Shown here in pieces: positions 36,978 to 44,045 of a stretch of DNA of 64,000 bases. The position numbers were made by a program, and so were the translations under genes. Numbering within the stretch: position 1 is the first letter of the stretch; each line of letters begins with the position of its first letter. Source of the DNA: Mycobacterium dioxanotrophicus (lineage in GTDB: Bacteria > Actinomycetota > Actinomycetes > Mycobacteriales > Mycobacteriaceae). Where the stretch lies: NCBI RefSeq assembly GCF_002157835.1, contig NZ_CP020809.1, positions 7,316,001-7,380,000 on the forward strand, written 5' to 3'. Under the pieces are notes generated by a model, which was not told the DNA's origin, did no database searches, and was given only the letters and a program-made list of their open reading frames with translations.

Positions 36978-38102
36978 ATGAAGACCAAGGGCGCCCTGCT
37001 GTGGGAACTCAATTCGCCGTTCAAGGTCGACGAGATCGACCTTGGGGACCCCGTCGCCGACGAGGTACAGATCCGGATGCATGCCGCGGGCATGTGCCAC
37101 TCCGACTACCACATCACCACCGGAGCCACCCCGATCGCGTTGCCCGCACTCGGCGGCCATGAGGGCGCGGGTGTGGTCACGAAGGTCGGCAAGAACGTCA
37201 CCGGCATCGAAGAGGGTGACCACGTCATCCTCGCCTTCATCCCGGCCTGTGGTGAATGTCCGCCATGCCTGAAGGGCTTCCGGTCGCTGTGTGACCGTGG
37301 CGCCGTGCTGCTGGGTGGCAAGGCCATCGCCGACGGCACCAGCCGCATCCATGCCGGCGACCGCGAGGTGTCGCCGATGAACCTGCTCGGCACGTTCGCG
37401 CCGTACATGACCGTGCACAAGGATTCGGTCGTCAAGATCGACAAGGACATCCCGTTCGAGACCGCGGCCATCATGGGTTGCGCGGTGCCGACGGGTTTCG
37501 GCTCGGCCACCAACGTCGCCGATGTCAAGCCCGGCGAGACGGTCATCATCGTCGGTGTCGGCGGTATCGGCATGAGCGCGCTGCAGGGCGCGGTGATCTC
37601 GGGGGCCAAGCAGGTCATCGCCATCGACCCGAACGAGTGGAAGCGTGAACAGGCCATCAAGTTCGGCGCGACGCACGTTTACCCGTCGATGGCCGAGGCC
37701 ATCGCTCCGATCATCGACGTCACCCACGGCCTGATGGGCGACAAGGTCATCATCGCGGTCGGCGAGATGAAGGGCGAGTACATCGAAGAGGCGATGATCC
37801 TCACCGCCAAGACCGGCACCTGCGTGGTGACGGGCATGGGGTCGATGATGGACGCCGACGTCAAGCTCAACCTGTTCCTGTTCACCATGCTGCAGAAGAC
37901 GTTGAAGGGCAACATCTTCGGCGGCGGCAGCTCGCATGTGGAGACGCCGCGGCTGACCGCGCTCTACAAGTCGGGGCTGCTCAACATCGATGACATGATC
38001 ACGCGCACCTACAAGCTCGAGGACATCAACCAGGGCTACCAGGACATGTTGGACGGCAACAACATTCGCGGCGTCATCAGGTTCGACGAGTCGGACTGGT
38101 AA
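36978..38102 (+). CDS. NDMA-dependent-type zinc alcohol dehydrogenase
   Basis: 374-residue medium-chain (MDR) alcohol dehydrogenase. Catalytic zinc Cys is in AAGMCHSDYH (about C39), with GGHEGAGVV as the family motif. The structural-zinc lobe has the four Cys of CGECPPCLKGFRSLC. The Rossmann motif is VGVGGIGMSALQGAVISGAK. It matches the mycobacterial group annotated as NDMA-dependent alcohol dehydrogenase, enzymes with tightly bound NAD and a redox partner such as mycofactocin. No mycofactocin genes are in this window. It ends 11 nt before a hairpin repeat. Confidence 0.87.
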   Translation: MKTKGALLWELNSPFKVDEIDLGDPVADEVQIRMHAAGMCHSDYHITTGATPIALPALGGHEGAGVVTKVGKNVTGIEEGDHVILAFIPACGECPPCLKGFRSLCDRGAVLLGGKAIADGTSRIHAGDREVSPMNLLGTFAPYMTVHKDSVVKIDKDIPFETAAIMGCAVPTGFGSATNVADVKPGETVIIVGVGGIGMSALQGAVISGAKQVIAIDPNEWKREQAIKFGATHVYPSMAEAIAPIIDVTHGLMGDKVIIAVGEMKGEYIEEAMILTAKTGTCVVTGMGSMMDADVKLNLFLFTMLQKTLKGNIFGGGSSHVETPRLTALYKSGLLNIDDMITRTYKLEDINQGYQDMLDGNNIRGVIRFDESDW

Positions 38103-38113
38103 CCCTTCCCCGC

Positions 38114-38171
38114 CGAGCAGACACAAGGGTCCCCGACACGCCGGGCGTGCGGGGACCTTTGCGTCTGCTCG
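38114..38171. terminator. Strong hairpin repeat (GACACGCCG class) between convergent genes
   Basis: Left arm CGAGCAGACACAAGGGTCCCC, right arm GGGGACCTTTGCGTCTGCTCG, nearly complementary, with GACACGCCGGGCGTGC in the loop (itself a small palindrome). It lies between the stops of the alcohol dehydrogenase (38102) and the SDR (38189) and reads as a bidirectional terminator. Confidence 0.75.
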
Positions 38172-38188
38172 CGAAACTACTGGCGAAA

Positions 38189-38965
38189 CTACTTGGGTGG
38201 CATCCGGATTCCGCCGTCGACGCGGACCACCTCGGCGTTCATGTACGAGTTGGTGATCAGCTCGATGACCATCGAGGCCAGTTCTTCGGGCTTGCCCAGG
38301 CGGTGCGGGAAGAGCACGGATTCGCCGAGCTTGGCCTTGAACGCTTCGGACGCCTCGCCTTCCCCGTAGATCGGGGTGTCGATGAGGCCCGGAGCGACGG
38401 TGTTGACGCGGATGCCCACCGCGGAGAGATCACGCGCGACCGGCAGGGTCAGGCCGACGACGCCGCCCTTGGACGAGGAGTACGCCGCCTGCCCGATCTG
38501 GCCGTCGAAGGCTGCGACGCTGGTCATGTTGACGATCGCGCCGCGTTCGCCGGTGTCGGTGAGCTCATTACGGCTCATCGCGGTGGCGGCCAGCCGGATG
38601 CAGTCGAAGGTGCCGACCAGGTTGATCGCCAGCACCTTCTTGTAGACGTCGAGGTTGTGGGCGGATTCGAACTGGCCGTCCTTGCCGATGGTGCGCTGGG
38701 CCCAGCCGATGCCTGCCGAGTTCACCAGGGCCCGCAGCGGGCCCAGATCGGCAGCGGTGTTGACCGCATCGATGATCTGGTCGGTATTGGTCACGTCGAC
38801 GGTGACGAACACGCCGCCGATCTCTTTGGCGAGTGCCTCGCCCTTTTCGGCCTGCAGGTCAGCCACGACGACGCGGGCTCCCTTGGCAGCCAACTGGCGG
38901 GCGGTTGCCGCGCCGATACCTGATGCGCCACCGGTGACGATTGCGCTAGCTCCATTGATATCCAC
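38189..38965 (-). CDS. Short-chain dehydrogenase (3-hydroxyacyl-CoA dehydrogenase-like)
   Basis: 258-residue SDR with cofactor loop [16 protein letters not shown], an Asp after the second strand (VVVADLQ, favouring NAD), VNSAGIG, and the active site Ser (NMTSVAAF) with YSSSKGG (YxxxK). The insert after the NAG motif and [23 protein letters not shown] text resemble the type II 3-hydroxyacyl-CoA dehydrogenase group, so fatty-acid or steroid oxidation is likely. The GTG start (38965) has TAGTGT exactly 7 nt upstream, which fixes it as leaderless. Confidence 0.87.
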   Translation of the reverse strand: MDINGASAIVTGGASGIGAATARQLAAKGARVVVADLQAEKGEALAKEIGGVFVTVDVTNTDQIIDAVNTAADLGPLRALVNSAGIGWAQRTIGKDGQFESAHNLDVYKKVLAINLVGTFDCIRLAATAMSRNELTDTGERGAIVNMTSVAAFDGQIGQAAYSSSKGGVVGLTLPVARDLSAVGIRVNTVAPGLIDTPIYGEGEASEAFKAKLGESVLFPHRLGKPEELASMVIELITNSYMNAEVVRVDGGIRMPPK

Positions 38966-38972
38966 GACTCAC

Positions 38973-38978
38973 ACACTA
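38973..38978 (-). promoter_or_regulatory. -10 box of a leaderless SDR promoter
   Basis: Minus-strand TAGTGT, 7 nt before GTG 38965. Confidence 0.5.
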
Positions 38979-39012
38979 AGTCCGCCCGACCGGTGGGTTG
39001 ACGGTAGGTCGC

Positions 39013-39018
39013 TAAGCT
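39013..39018 (+). promoter_or_regulatory. -10 box of a leaderless pirin promoter
   Basis: TAAGCT, 7 nt before ATG 39026; no ribosome site. It faces away from the SDR promoter 35 nt to the left. Confidence 0.55.
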
Positions 39019-39025
39019 GGGCGGC

Positions 39026-39739
39026 ATGCCTCCGATCGTCGACATTCGCCACGCCGGCGACCGCGGCCTCACCACCACCGAATGGCTGCAGTCCAGGCAT
39101 TCGTTCTCATTCGGCGATTACTACGACCCGGCCAATACCCACCACGGCCTGCTGCTGGTCAACAACGACGACATCGTCAAACCGGCTTCAGGGTTCGACA
39201 CGCACCCGCACCGGGACATGGAGATCGTCACATGGGTGCTGGACGGCGAACTCGCACACCGCGATTCCATGGGCAACTCCGGCGTGATCTATCCCGGCCT
39301 GGCGCAGCGGATGTCGGCGGGTTCCGGAGTCTCGCATTCGGAGAAGAACGGATCTTCTGCTACGCCAGTCCATTTCGTGCAGATGTGGGTATTGCCGGAC
39401 GAGGCGAACGTGACGCCGGGCTATCAACAGCAGGAGATCGAGCTCACCAGTTCGCTGACGCCCATCGCGTCGGGCGCCGTGGACGCCGCCGTCACGCTGC
39501 ACAACCGCAACGCCACCCTGCACGGCGCCCGGCTGCAGTCCGGGGACTCGGTCGATGTGCCGCAGGCTCCGTACGTGCACCTGTTCGTCACGCGGGGCGC
39601 GGTGACGCTCGAAGACTCCGGTGAGCTGACGGCGGGCGACGCGGCCCGGCTCACCGCCAGCGGCGGCCAACGCGTGAGCGCGTCGACGGACGCCGAGATC
39701 CTGGTGTGGGAGATGCATGCGGGTCTGGGCGGCGCGTAG
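39026..39739 (+). CDS. Pirin-like bicupin (Rv0181c-like, YhhW type)
   Basis: 237-residue bicupin. The metal site of the N-terminal cupin is visible: FDTHPHRDMEIVTWVLDGEL gives two or three His and a Glu, and MSAGSGVSHSE gives the last His. YhhW-type pirins bind a divalent metal and some show quercetinase activity; the mycobacterial role is unknown. It corresponds to Rv0181c by place. It overlaps the following lipoprotein gene by 23 nt, so the two are co-transcribed. Confidence 0.88.
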   Translation: MPPIVDIRHAGDRGLTTTEWLQSRHSFSFGDYYDPANTHHGLLLVNNDDIVKPASGFDTHPHRDMEIVTWVLDGELAHRDSMGNSGVIYPGLAQRMSAGSGVSHSEKNGSSATPVHFVQMWVLPDEANVTPGYQQQEIELTSSLTPIASGAVDAAVTLHNRNATLHGARLQSGDSVDVPQAPYVHLFVTRGAVTLEDSGELTAGDAARLTASGGQRVSASTDAEILVWEMHAGLGGA

Positions 39740-40955
39740 CGCGCTCGCAGCAGTTCTGGTCGCGACGGCGGCCTGCAGCTCCCCGCCCACACCGGCACCG
39801 AACCCACCGCCCGTTGTTCCCGCTGGCCTTTCCACGGTCACCGTCGAGGTCCCCGACGCCCTCTCGCAGTCGCCGTTCGACCGGCCCCGCAGCGCTCAGG
39901 TGCCTGCCGGCTGGACGCTGACGGTCGTCGCGCGAGTCCCCGGCGCCAGGATGGCCGCCTGGACACCCGATGACAGGCTCCTGGTGTCGGTACCGGGCGC
40001 CGGTCAGGTCATACAGGCGCTACCCACGCGGCAGGTTGTGCTCGCCGGGCTGGACCAGCCGCACGGTCTGGCTTTCGCGGGATCCACCCTGTATGTCGCG
40101 GAGAGCGACCAGGTCGACGCCTACGACTACGCCGACGGTCGCGCCGTCAATCCCCGCACGGTCGCCGGAGATCTTCCCGACGCCAAGAGCCCCGACCTGC
40201 GTGGCGCGTACGCCCACGCGCTCAAGAGTGTGGTGGTGGGACGCGATGGGGCGGTGTACTTCTCGATCGGGTCGACGGGCAACATCTCGGCTGATGACCG
40301 CAGCGCCACCCCGCCGCGGGCCACCGTCATGCGCGTGCCACCCGGCGGCGGGCCGGCCCAACCGTTCGCGACCGGGGTGCGCAACGGTACGGGCCTGGCC
40401 TTTGCTCCCGACGGATCATTGTGGACCGCGGTGAACAACCGGGACAACGTCGCGGATCCCGACGGCAAGGTGGACCAGGCCTACGTCAACGACCATCCAC
40501 CGGAGTCTGTCGCCAAGCTCACTCCGGGACGCGAATTGGGCTGGCCCTACTGCAATCCCGACGGTGCCGCCCCGGCCGGGTTCATCCGCGACATCCAGAC
40601 CAACGCCGACGGCAGCAAGCTGGACTGTGCGGCGCTGCCGCCGCTGGAGCAGGCCATGCCCGCGCATTCGGCCCCGCTCGGTATGAGTTTCACCAAGCTG
40701 GCGCGGTTCGGTACCGGCGCGCTGGTGGGTGTGCACGGGTCGTGGAACCGGGCCCGCGCGCAAGCACCCGAGGTGTCGTTCTTCGCCTGGCAGGACGGCA
40801 CATTGGGACCACAGCAGACACTGGTCGGCGGATTTCAGGCTGACGACGGTTCGCGGTGGGGCCGGCCGGTCGCCGCGGTCGCGGGACCCGATGGCGCGGT
40901 GTACATCACCGACGACGCCGCCGGCGCGGTGTACCGACTGGCGCCGAAAACCTGA
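39717..40955 (+). CDS. Sorbosone/aldose dehydrogenase-like beta-propeller lipoprotein
   Basis: 412 residues. Lipoprotein signal AALVAT-like ending VLVATAAC (lipidated Cys about 20), then a Pro-rich linker, then a six-bladed PQQ-type beta-propeller of the soluble aldose/L-sorbosone dehydrogenase family: QPHGLAFAGSTLYVAES, NGTGLAFAPDGSLWTAVNN, GWPYCNPDG, PAHSAPLGMSF, GVHGSWNRA and DGAVYITDDAAGAVYRL. The His of QPHG and PAHS are where PQQ enzymes place catalytic or metal-linked residues. Mycobacteria generally do not make PQQ, so the cofactor is uncertain. It overlaps the pirin gene. Confidence 0.83.
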   Translation: MRVWAARSALAAVLVATAACSSPPTPAPNPPPVVPAGLSTVTVEVPDALSQSPFDRPRSAQVPAGWTLTVVARVPGARMAAWTPDDRLLVSVPGAGQVIQALPTRQVVLAGLDQPHGLAFAGSTLYVAESDQVDAYDYADGRAVNPRTVAGDLPDAKSPDLRGAYAHALKSVVVGRDGAVYFSIGSTGNISADDRSATPPRATVMRVPPGGGPAQPFATGVRNGTGLAFAPDGSLWTAVNNRDNVADPDGKVDQAYVNDHPPESVAKLTPGRELGWPYCNPDGAAPAGFIRDIQTNADGSKLDCAALPPLEQAMPAHSAPLGMSFTKLARFGTGALVGVHGSWNRARAQAPEVSFFAWQDGTLGPQQTLVGGFQADDGSRWGRPVAAVAGPDGAVYITDDAAGAVYRLAPKT

Positions 40956-41065
40956 CCGGGACAACGAAAGGCGGCCCGCGGGTGCAGGCAGCCTTCAGGT
41001 TGATGAGGATTAGTCGGCGGGTTGGGCGCCCGCAACGCGAAGCCGGCGGCGACGGCGGCGAGCAC

Positions 41066-41215
41066 CTATGCCACCAGGTAGACCCACAGCGTGGGCACCG
41101 CGAACAGGCCCTTCGCGGCGCCGCCGAAGAAAGTGCCGAGCGCTTCGGTCGCGTATTTCATTGCAGCAGTGCGGGTTTGGGGATGTTCTTCGCGGAGAAC
41201 GGTGTCTGTTCTCAT
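41066..41215 (-). CDS. Small membrane-like ORF ending at an in-frame TAG
   Basis: 49 codons from ATG 41215 to TAG 41066: basic/acidic head (MRTDTVLREEHPQTRTAAM) then TEALGTFFGGAAKGLFAVPT and LWVYLVA. The frame stays open past the TAG and continues VLAAVAAGFALRAPNPPTN, which would complete a membrane hairpin. It may therefore be a short protein, a gene broken by one nonsense base, or chance. I do not recognise a family and there is no good ribosome site. It occupies most of the 457-nt gap between the sorbosone-dehydrogenase-like and glycosidase genes. Confidence 0.4.
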   Translation of the reverse strand: MRTDTVLREEHPQTRTAAMKYATEALGTFFGGAAKGLFAVPTLWVYLVA

Positions 41216-41377
41216 GGCTCAAAGCTTCGTCGTCGCGGTCGCGGAAGCCGCCACAGCTAACTGCAGTCTCGCGATGCCCGGCAGCGCGCATCGGCGTGTC
41301 GTCCGATTGGACGAATGCCGGGTTTACCGGCGAAGTCGCACGTCCGGTACCCAATCGAGATTGTAGTGTTACTAATG

Positions 41378-41405
41378 TTGACAGAGTTTCCTGTGTGATT
41401 ATTGT
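41378..41405 (+). promoter_or_regulatory. SigA-type promoter giving a leaderless mRNA
   Basis: TTGACA (41378-41383), 16-nt spacer, TATTGT (41400-41405), then exactly 7 nt to GTG 41413. This is the best sigma-70 promoter in the window. Confidence 0.7.
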
Positions 41406-41412
41406 GTACAGC

Positions 41413-42492
41413 GTGCCTGCGCTGGCAAAACTGAAACAACGTGTGGTAGCAGGTGCGACCGCCCTCGCGTTGTGCGCTGTGTTGAGCAACGCCGGCACAC
41501 CGACGGCGCGGGCCGAGGACGCCAAGGCGCTGCTGCTCGGTGCCATCGCCAACACCAAGGGCTCGTACCTCGTCTACAACTTCGGCGGGCAATTCGCCGC
41601 ACCGTTCATGTCGGCGTCGGGCAACCAGTACACGCTGAACAACGGCGGCCACTTGATGACCATCAAGAACGCCTCGTCCCGGCTGAGCCCACGACTGCTG
41701 GTCGACAGCCATCAGGGTTATCAGTCCCGGTGTGAGCGCACGCCCGGTGCCCGTACCGGCGAAGGTCTCTGGCAGGCCTCGGAAACCTATGCGCCCCTTC
41801 AAGCCTGGCAGGCGTTGGGCCAGCCGACCATCGCCATCAACGCCAACTTCTTCGACGTGCGCGGGCAGAAGAGCGGCTCGTGGCGCGACACCGGCTGCAG
41901 CTCACCGCTGGGCGCCTACGTCGACAACACCCGCGGGCAGGGCCGGGCCAACACCGCCGTGACCGGCACGCTGGCCTACGCTGGCAAGCAGGGCCTCTCC
42001 GGCGGTGACGAACATTGGACGGCGCTGGCCACCATGATCCTGCCGACCGGCGGGGCTCCGTACGTGGTGATGCCCAAGGGGCCCGACGACTACGACGCAG
42101 CCACCCCCGTGATCCAGCGGCTGTTCGACCAGAACGCGCGGTTCGTCGCGGTGTCCGGCATCGGGTTGCTGGCCCCGGGTGACACCGGCCAACTCAACGA
42201 CAACGGCCCCAGCGCGGCTCGCACGGCGCTGGGCTACAACCGGGCGGCCGACCAGTTCTACGTGTTCCAGGGCGGCAGCTACACCCCGGACAACATGCAG
42301 GATCTGTTCCGCGGCCTGGGCGCCGACAACGCGCTGCTACTCGACGGTGGCGGCTCGTCGGCGATCGTGCTGCGACGCGACACCGGCGGCATGTGGAGCG
42401 GCGCCGGCTCACCGCGCGGCAACTGCGACACCCGCGCCGTGCTGTGCGATTCGCGGGAACGCGCCCTGCCGAGCTGGCTCGGATTCAACTAG
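41413..42492 (+). CDS. Secreted phosphodiester glycosidase (NAGPA-like)
   Basis: 359 residues. A signal peptide (about 1-33, cut near ARA|ED) is followed by a NAGPA/DUF2233 phosphodiester glycosidase domain (about 100-340). Typical motifs are TIAINANFFDVRGQKSGS, SAARTALGYNR and the hallmark ADNALLLDGGGSSAIVLR. Such enzymes cleave phosphodiester-linked sugars (for example GlcNAc-1-phosphodiester) in walls or glycolipids. Several Cys suggest secretion and disulfides. The GTG start is fixed by the -10 box 7 nt upstream; a GTG at 41395 is the alternative. It converges on the cyclase-like gene with a 4-nt gap. Confidence 0.85.
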   Translation: MPALAKLKQRVVAGATALALCAVLSNAGTPTARAEDAKALLLGAIANTKGSYLVYNFGGQFAAPFMSASGNQYTLNNGGHLMTIKNASSRLSPRLLVDSHQGYQSRCERTPGARTGEGLWQASETYAPLQAWQALGQPTIAINANFFDVRGQKSGSWRDTGCSSPLGAYVDNTRGQGRANTAVTGTLAYAGKQGLSGGDEHWTALATMILPTGGAPYVVMPKGPDDYDAATPVIQRLFDQNARFVAVSGIGLLAPGDTGQLNDNGPSAARTALGYNRAADQFYVFQGGSYTPDNMQDLFRGLGADNALLLDGGGSSAIVLRRDTGGMWSGAGSPRGNCDTRAVLCDSRERALPSWLGFN

Positions 42493-42496
42493 CCCG

Positions 42497-43069
42497 TCAG
42501 TTCAAGTGATGCTGAGCGACGGTGTCGTCCGACGCGCGCACTGACCGGAACTGGTCGCGCACTCCGGCGTGGCGCAGCTGGAAAGGCCGCTCGTGCCACG
42601 GCATCTCGCCCAGATCGTGGTCGCCGATGTACATCAGCGACGCCCCGGCGGGCAGCCGGTCGGCGGCCAGCGACGCCGTGGCGACCGACATCAGCGTCTG
42701 ACCACCGTGGGCCATATCTCGCAGCCGCGCAGCGACATCCGTGCTCACGGTGGCGACGGACTCGCCGGTGCGCATTTCGATGGTGTGCAGGCCGATGCAC
42801 AACGAGAACGGATCCGACGGCGCCAGTTGCAGGTCGAGCGCGCAGGCCACCGCGTCGGAGGCCCGGCCGAAGGTGGCCACGAAGCTGTCACATGCGTATT
42901 CGCCGCCACGCAGAACACCGTCATTGAGGGCGATCAGGTGGTTCATGGTCGCCCGCAGCCAGGGCAGGGATGCGGCCATGTCTCCGGGTTGCGTTTGCCA
43001 CAGGCGTGCCGACCCCTCGGCGGCAGCCATCAGCAACGTCACCGTCCCGGTTGGTTGCTTCTCGGTCAT
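42497..43069 (-). CDS. Stand-alone degenerate class III cyclase domain
   Basis: 190 residues resembling the N-terminal cyclase domain of mycobacterial LuxR-cyclase fusions (Rv0386/Rv1358/Rv2488c type), which start TGTVTLLMADVEGSTRLW. Here the motif reads GTVTLLMAAAEGSARLWQTQ: the first metal-binding Asp is Ala, and the second region reads YACDSFVATF where GDGF is usual. The catalytic metals could hardly bind, so it is probably a non-enzymatic nucleotide-binding or decoy domain. There is no AAA or LuxR part downstream, so it is a truncated relative. An upstream in-frame extension of about 34 residues is possible. Confidence 0.78.
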   Translation of the reverse strand: MTEKQPTGTVTLLMAAAEGSARLWQTQPGDMAASLPWLRATMNHLIALNDGVLRGGEYACDSFVATFGRASDAVACALDLQLAPSDPFSLCIGLHTIEMRTGESVATVSTDVAARLRDMAHGGQTLMSVATASLAADRLPAGASLMYIGDHDLGEMPWHERPFQLRHAGVRDQFRSVRASDDTVAQHHLN

Positions 43070-43290
43070 GCCCACGTCGCTCCAGTCTTCGTCCGTTCCG
43101 CGGTGCCGGCGAGCACACCACAGAAAGCCAGCGTAACCGCCCTGCGAACGGCGTGCGGCCGGTGCGCTCATACGGTGTCGGCGGCGTGAACCCCGTTGCC
43201 GCGGAGCGCGGTTGCTAACTCGTGGGTACGCCGGGTTTGTTCCCGTCGGACAAGCATCAGCTACCCTGCATCAGGTTTGCTGTCGACTGT

Positions 43291-43569
43291 TCAGGCGGCC
43301 AGCCACAAATCGACGGATTCACTGGTGAAGACGGTGAGCAGCGTGCTCCAGTCCTCTTGCCCGAGCGCGGTCTTCACATGCTTGTAGTCGGTCAGGACGA
43401 ACCTGAACTTGCCGTTCTCGGGTGTGCCGAAGCCACCCCGCAGGCAATCGGCGAGCGCGTCGAAGTTGGAGCCGAAGTAGCCACCGTCTCCGTTGACGGC
43501 ACGTCCGATCTCGGTGAACAGGTCGGCTTTGGATCCGACCGCGGCCCCGTCGATCCGATAGGTCTTCAC
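43291..43569 (-). CDS. Barstar-like RNase inhibitor (immunity protein)
   Basis: 92 residues of the barstar family: the start KTYRIDGAAVGSKADLFTEI and the diagnostic YFGSNFDALADCLRGGFG, then a beta strand FRFVLTDYKHV and an acidic end. Barstars bind the active site of barnase-like ribonucleases with acidic side chains. The GTG start overlaps the stop of the ribonuclease gene (GTGA) with GGAGG upstream, so the inhibitor is translated right after the toxin. It is cytosolic (no signal), protecting the producer before or after secretion. Confidence 0.9.
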   Translation of the reverse strand: MKTYRIDGAAVGSKADLFTEIGRAVNGDGGYFGSNFDALADCLRGGFGTPENGKFRFVLTDYKHVKTALGQEDWSTLLTVFTSESVDLWLAA

Positions 43570-44027
43570 ATGCCTCCGATCCGACAGAAGCTCTGATAGT
43601 GGTCGCCGGTGTAATAGAACTCCGGCGGATGGTTCAGCGGCTGCCCTCCCGTGACGATGCGGCGGGCGCCCCGATTCTTCGAGCCGGGCGTGGGCACCGT
43701 GTACTCGTGGTAATAGCCGCGTTCGTGTTGGGGCAGGACGCGTTCGAAATTGCCGAAGACGACACCGTCGTTTTTCGGGTACGGGAACGGGCCGCCGGAT
43801 TCGATGAGCTTGACGGTCTGCCCGGCTTCCGGCGGGAGCCCGTTGAGGTTGCAGGTGCCGTCGGCAGCCTTCGCCGCGCTGGACGCCGTGGTGACCGCCG
43901 TCGTCTTGGTGGCTGTGGGTGCGCTGTGACCGCAGCCGGCCACCAGCCCTATCAGCACCACCGCCATCGCTACCCGCCGCACCGCCACGACGCTAGCAAC
44001 AAATCCCGGGTTACCGCAGAACCTCAT
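43566..44027 (-). CDS. Barnase/RNase Sa-like secreted ribonuclease
   Basis: 153 residues: lipoprotein-type signal (MAVVLIGLVAGC, C32), a Thr/Ala-rich linker, and a guanyl-specific RNase domain (about 57-153) very close to Streptomyces RNase Sa. GGPFPYPKNDGVVFGNFE and YYHEYTVPTPG are shared. Catalytic residues are all present: E108 (YYHEYTV), R122/R123 and H143 (GDHYQSF). C59 and C148 would make the RNase Sa disulfide. It cuts RNA after G, outside the cell or on its surface. A GTG at 43979 is an alternative start that would leave more room for the divergent promoter. Confidence 0.9.
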   Translation of the reverse strand: MRFCGNPGFVASVVAVRRVAMAVVLIGLVAGCGHSAPTATKTTAVTTASSAAKAADGTCNLNGLPPEAGQTVKLIESGGPFPYPKNDGVVFGNFERVLPQHERGYYHEYTVPTPGSKNRGARRIVTGGQPLNHPPEFYYTGDHYQSFCRIGGM

Positions 44028-44045
44028 GGCACGATCGTTACTCGA

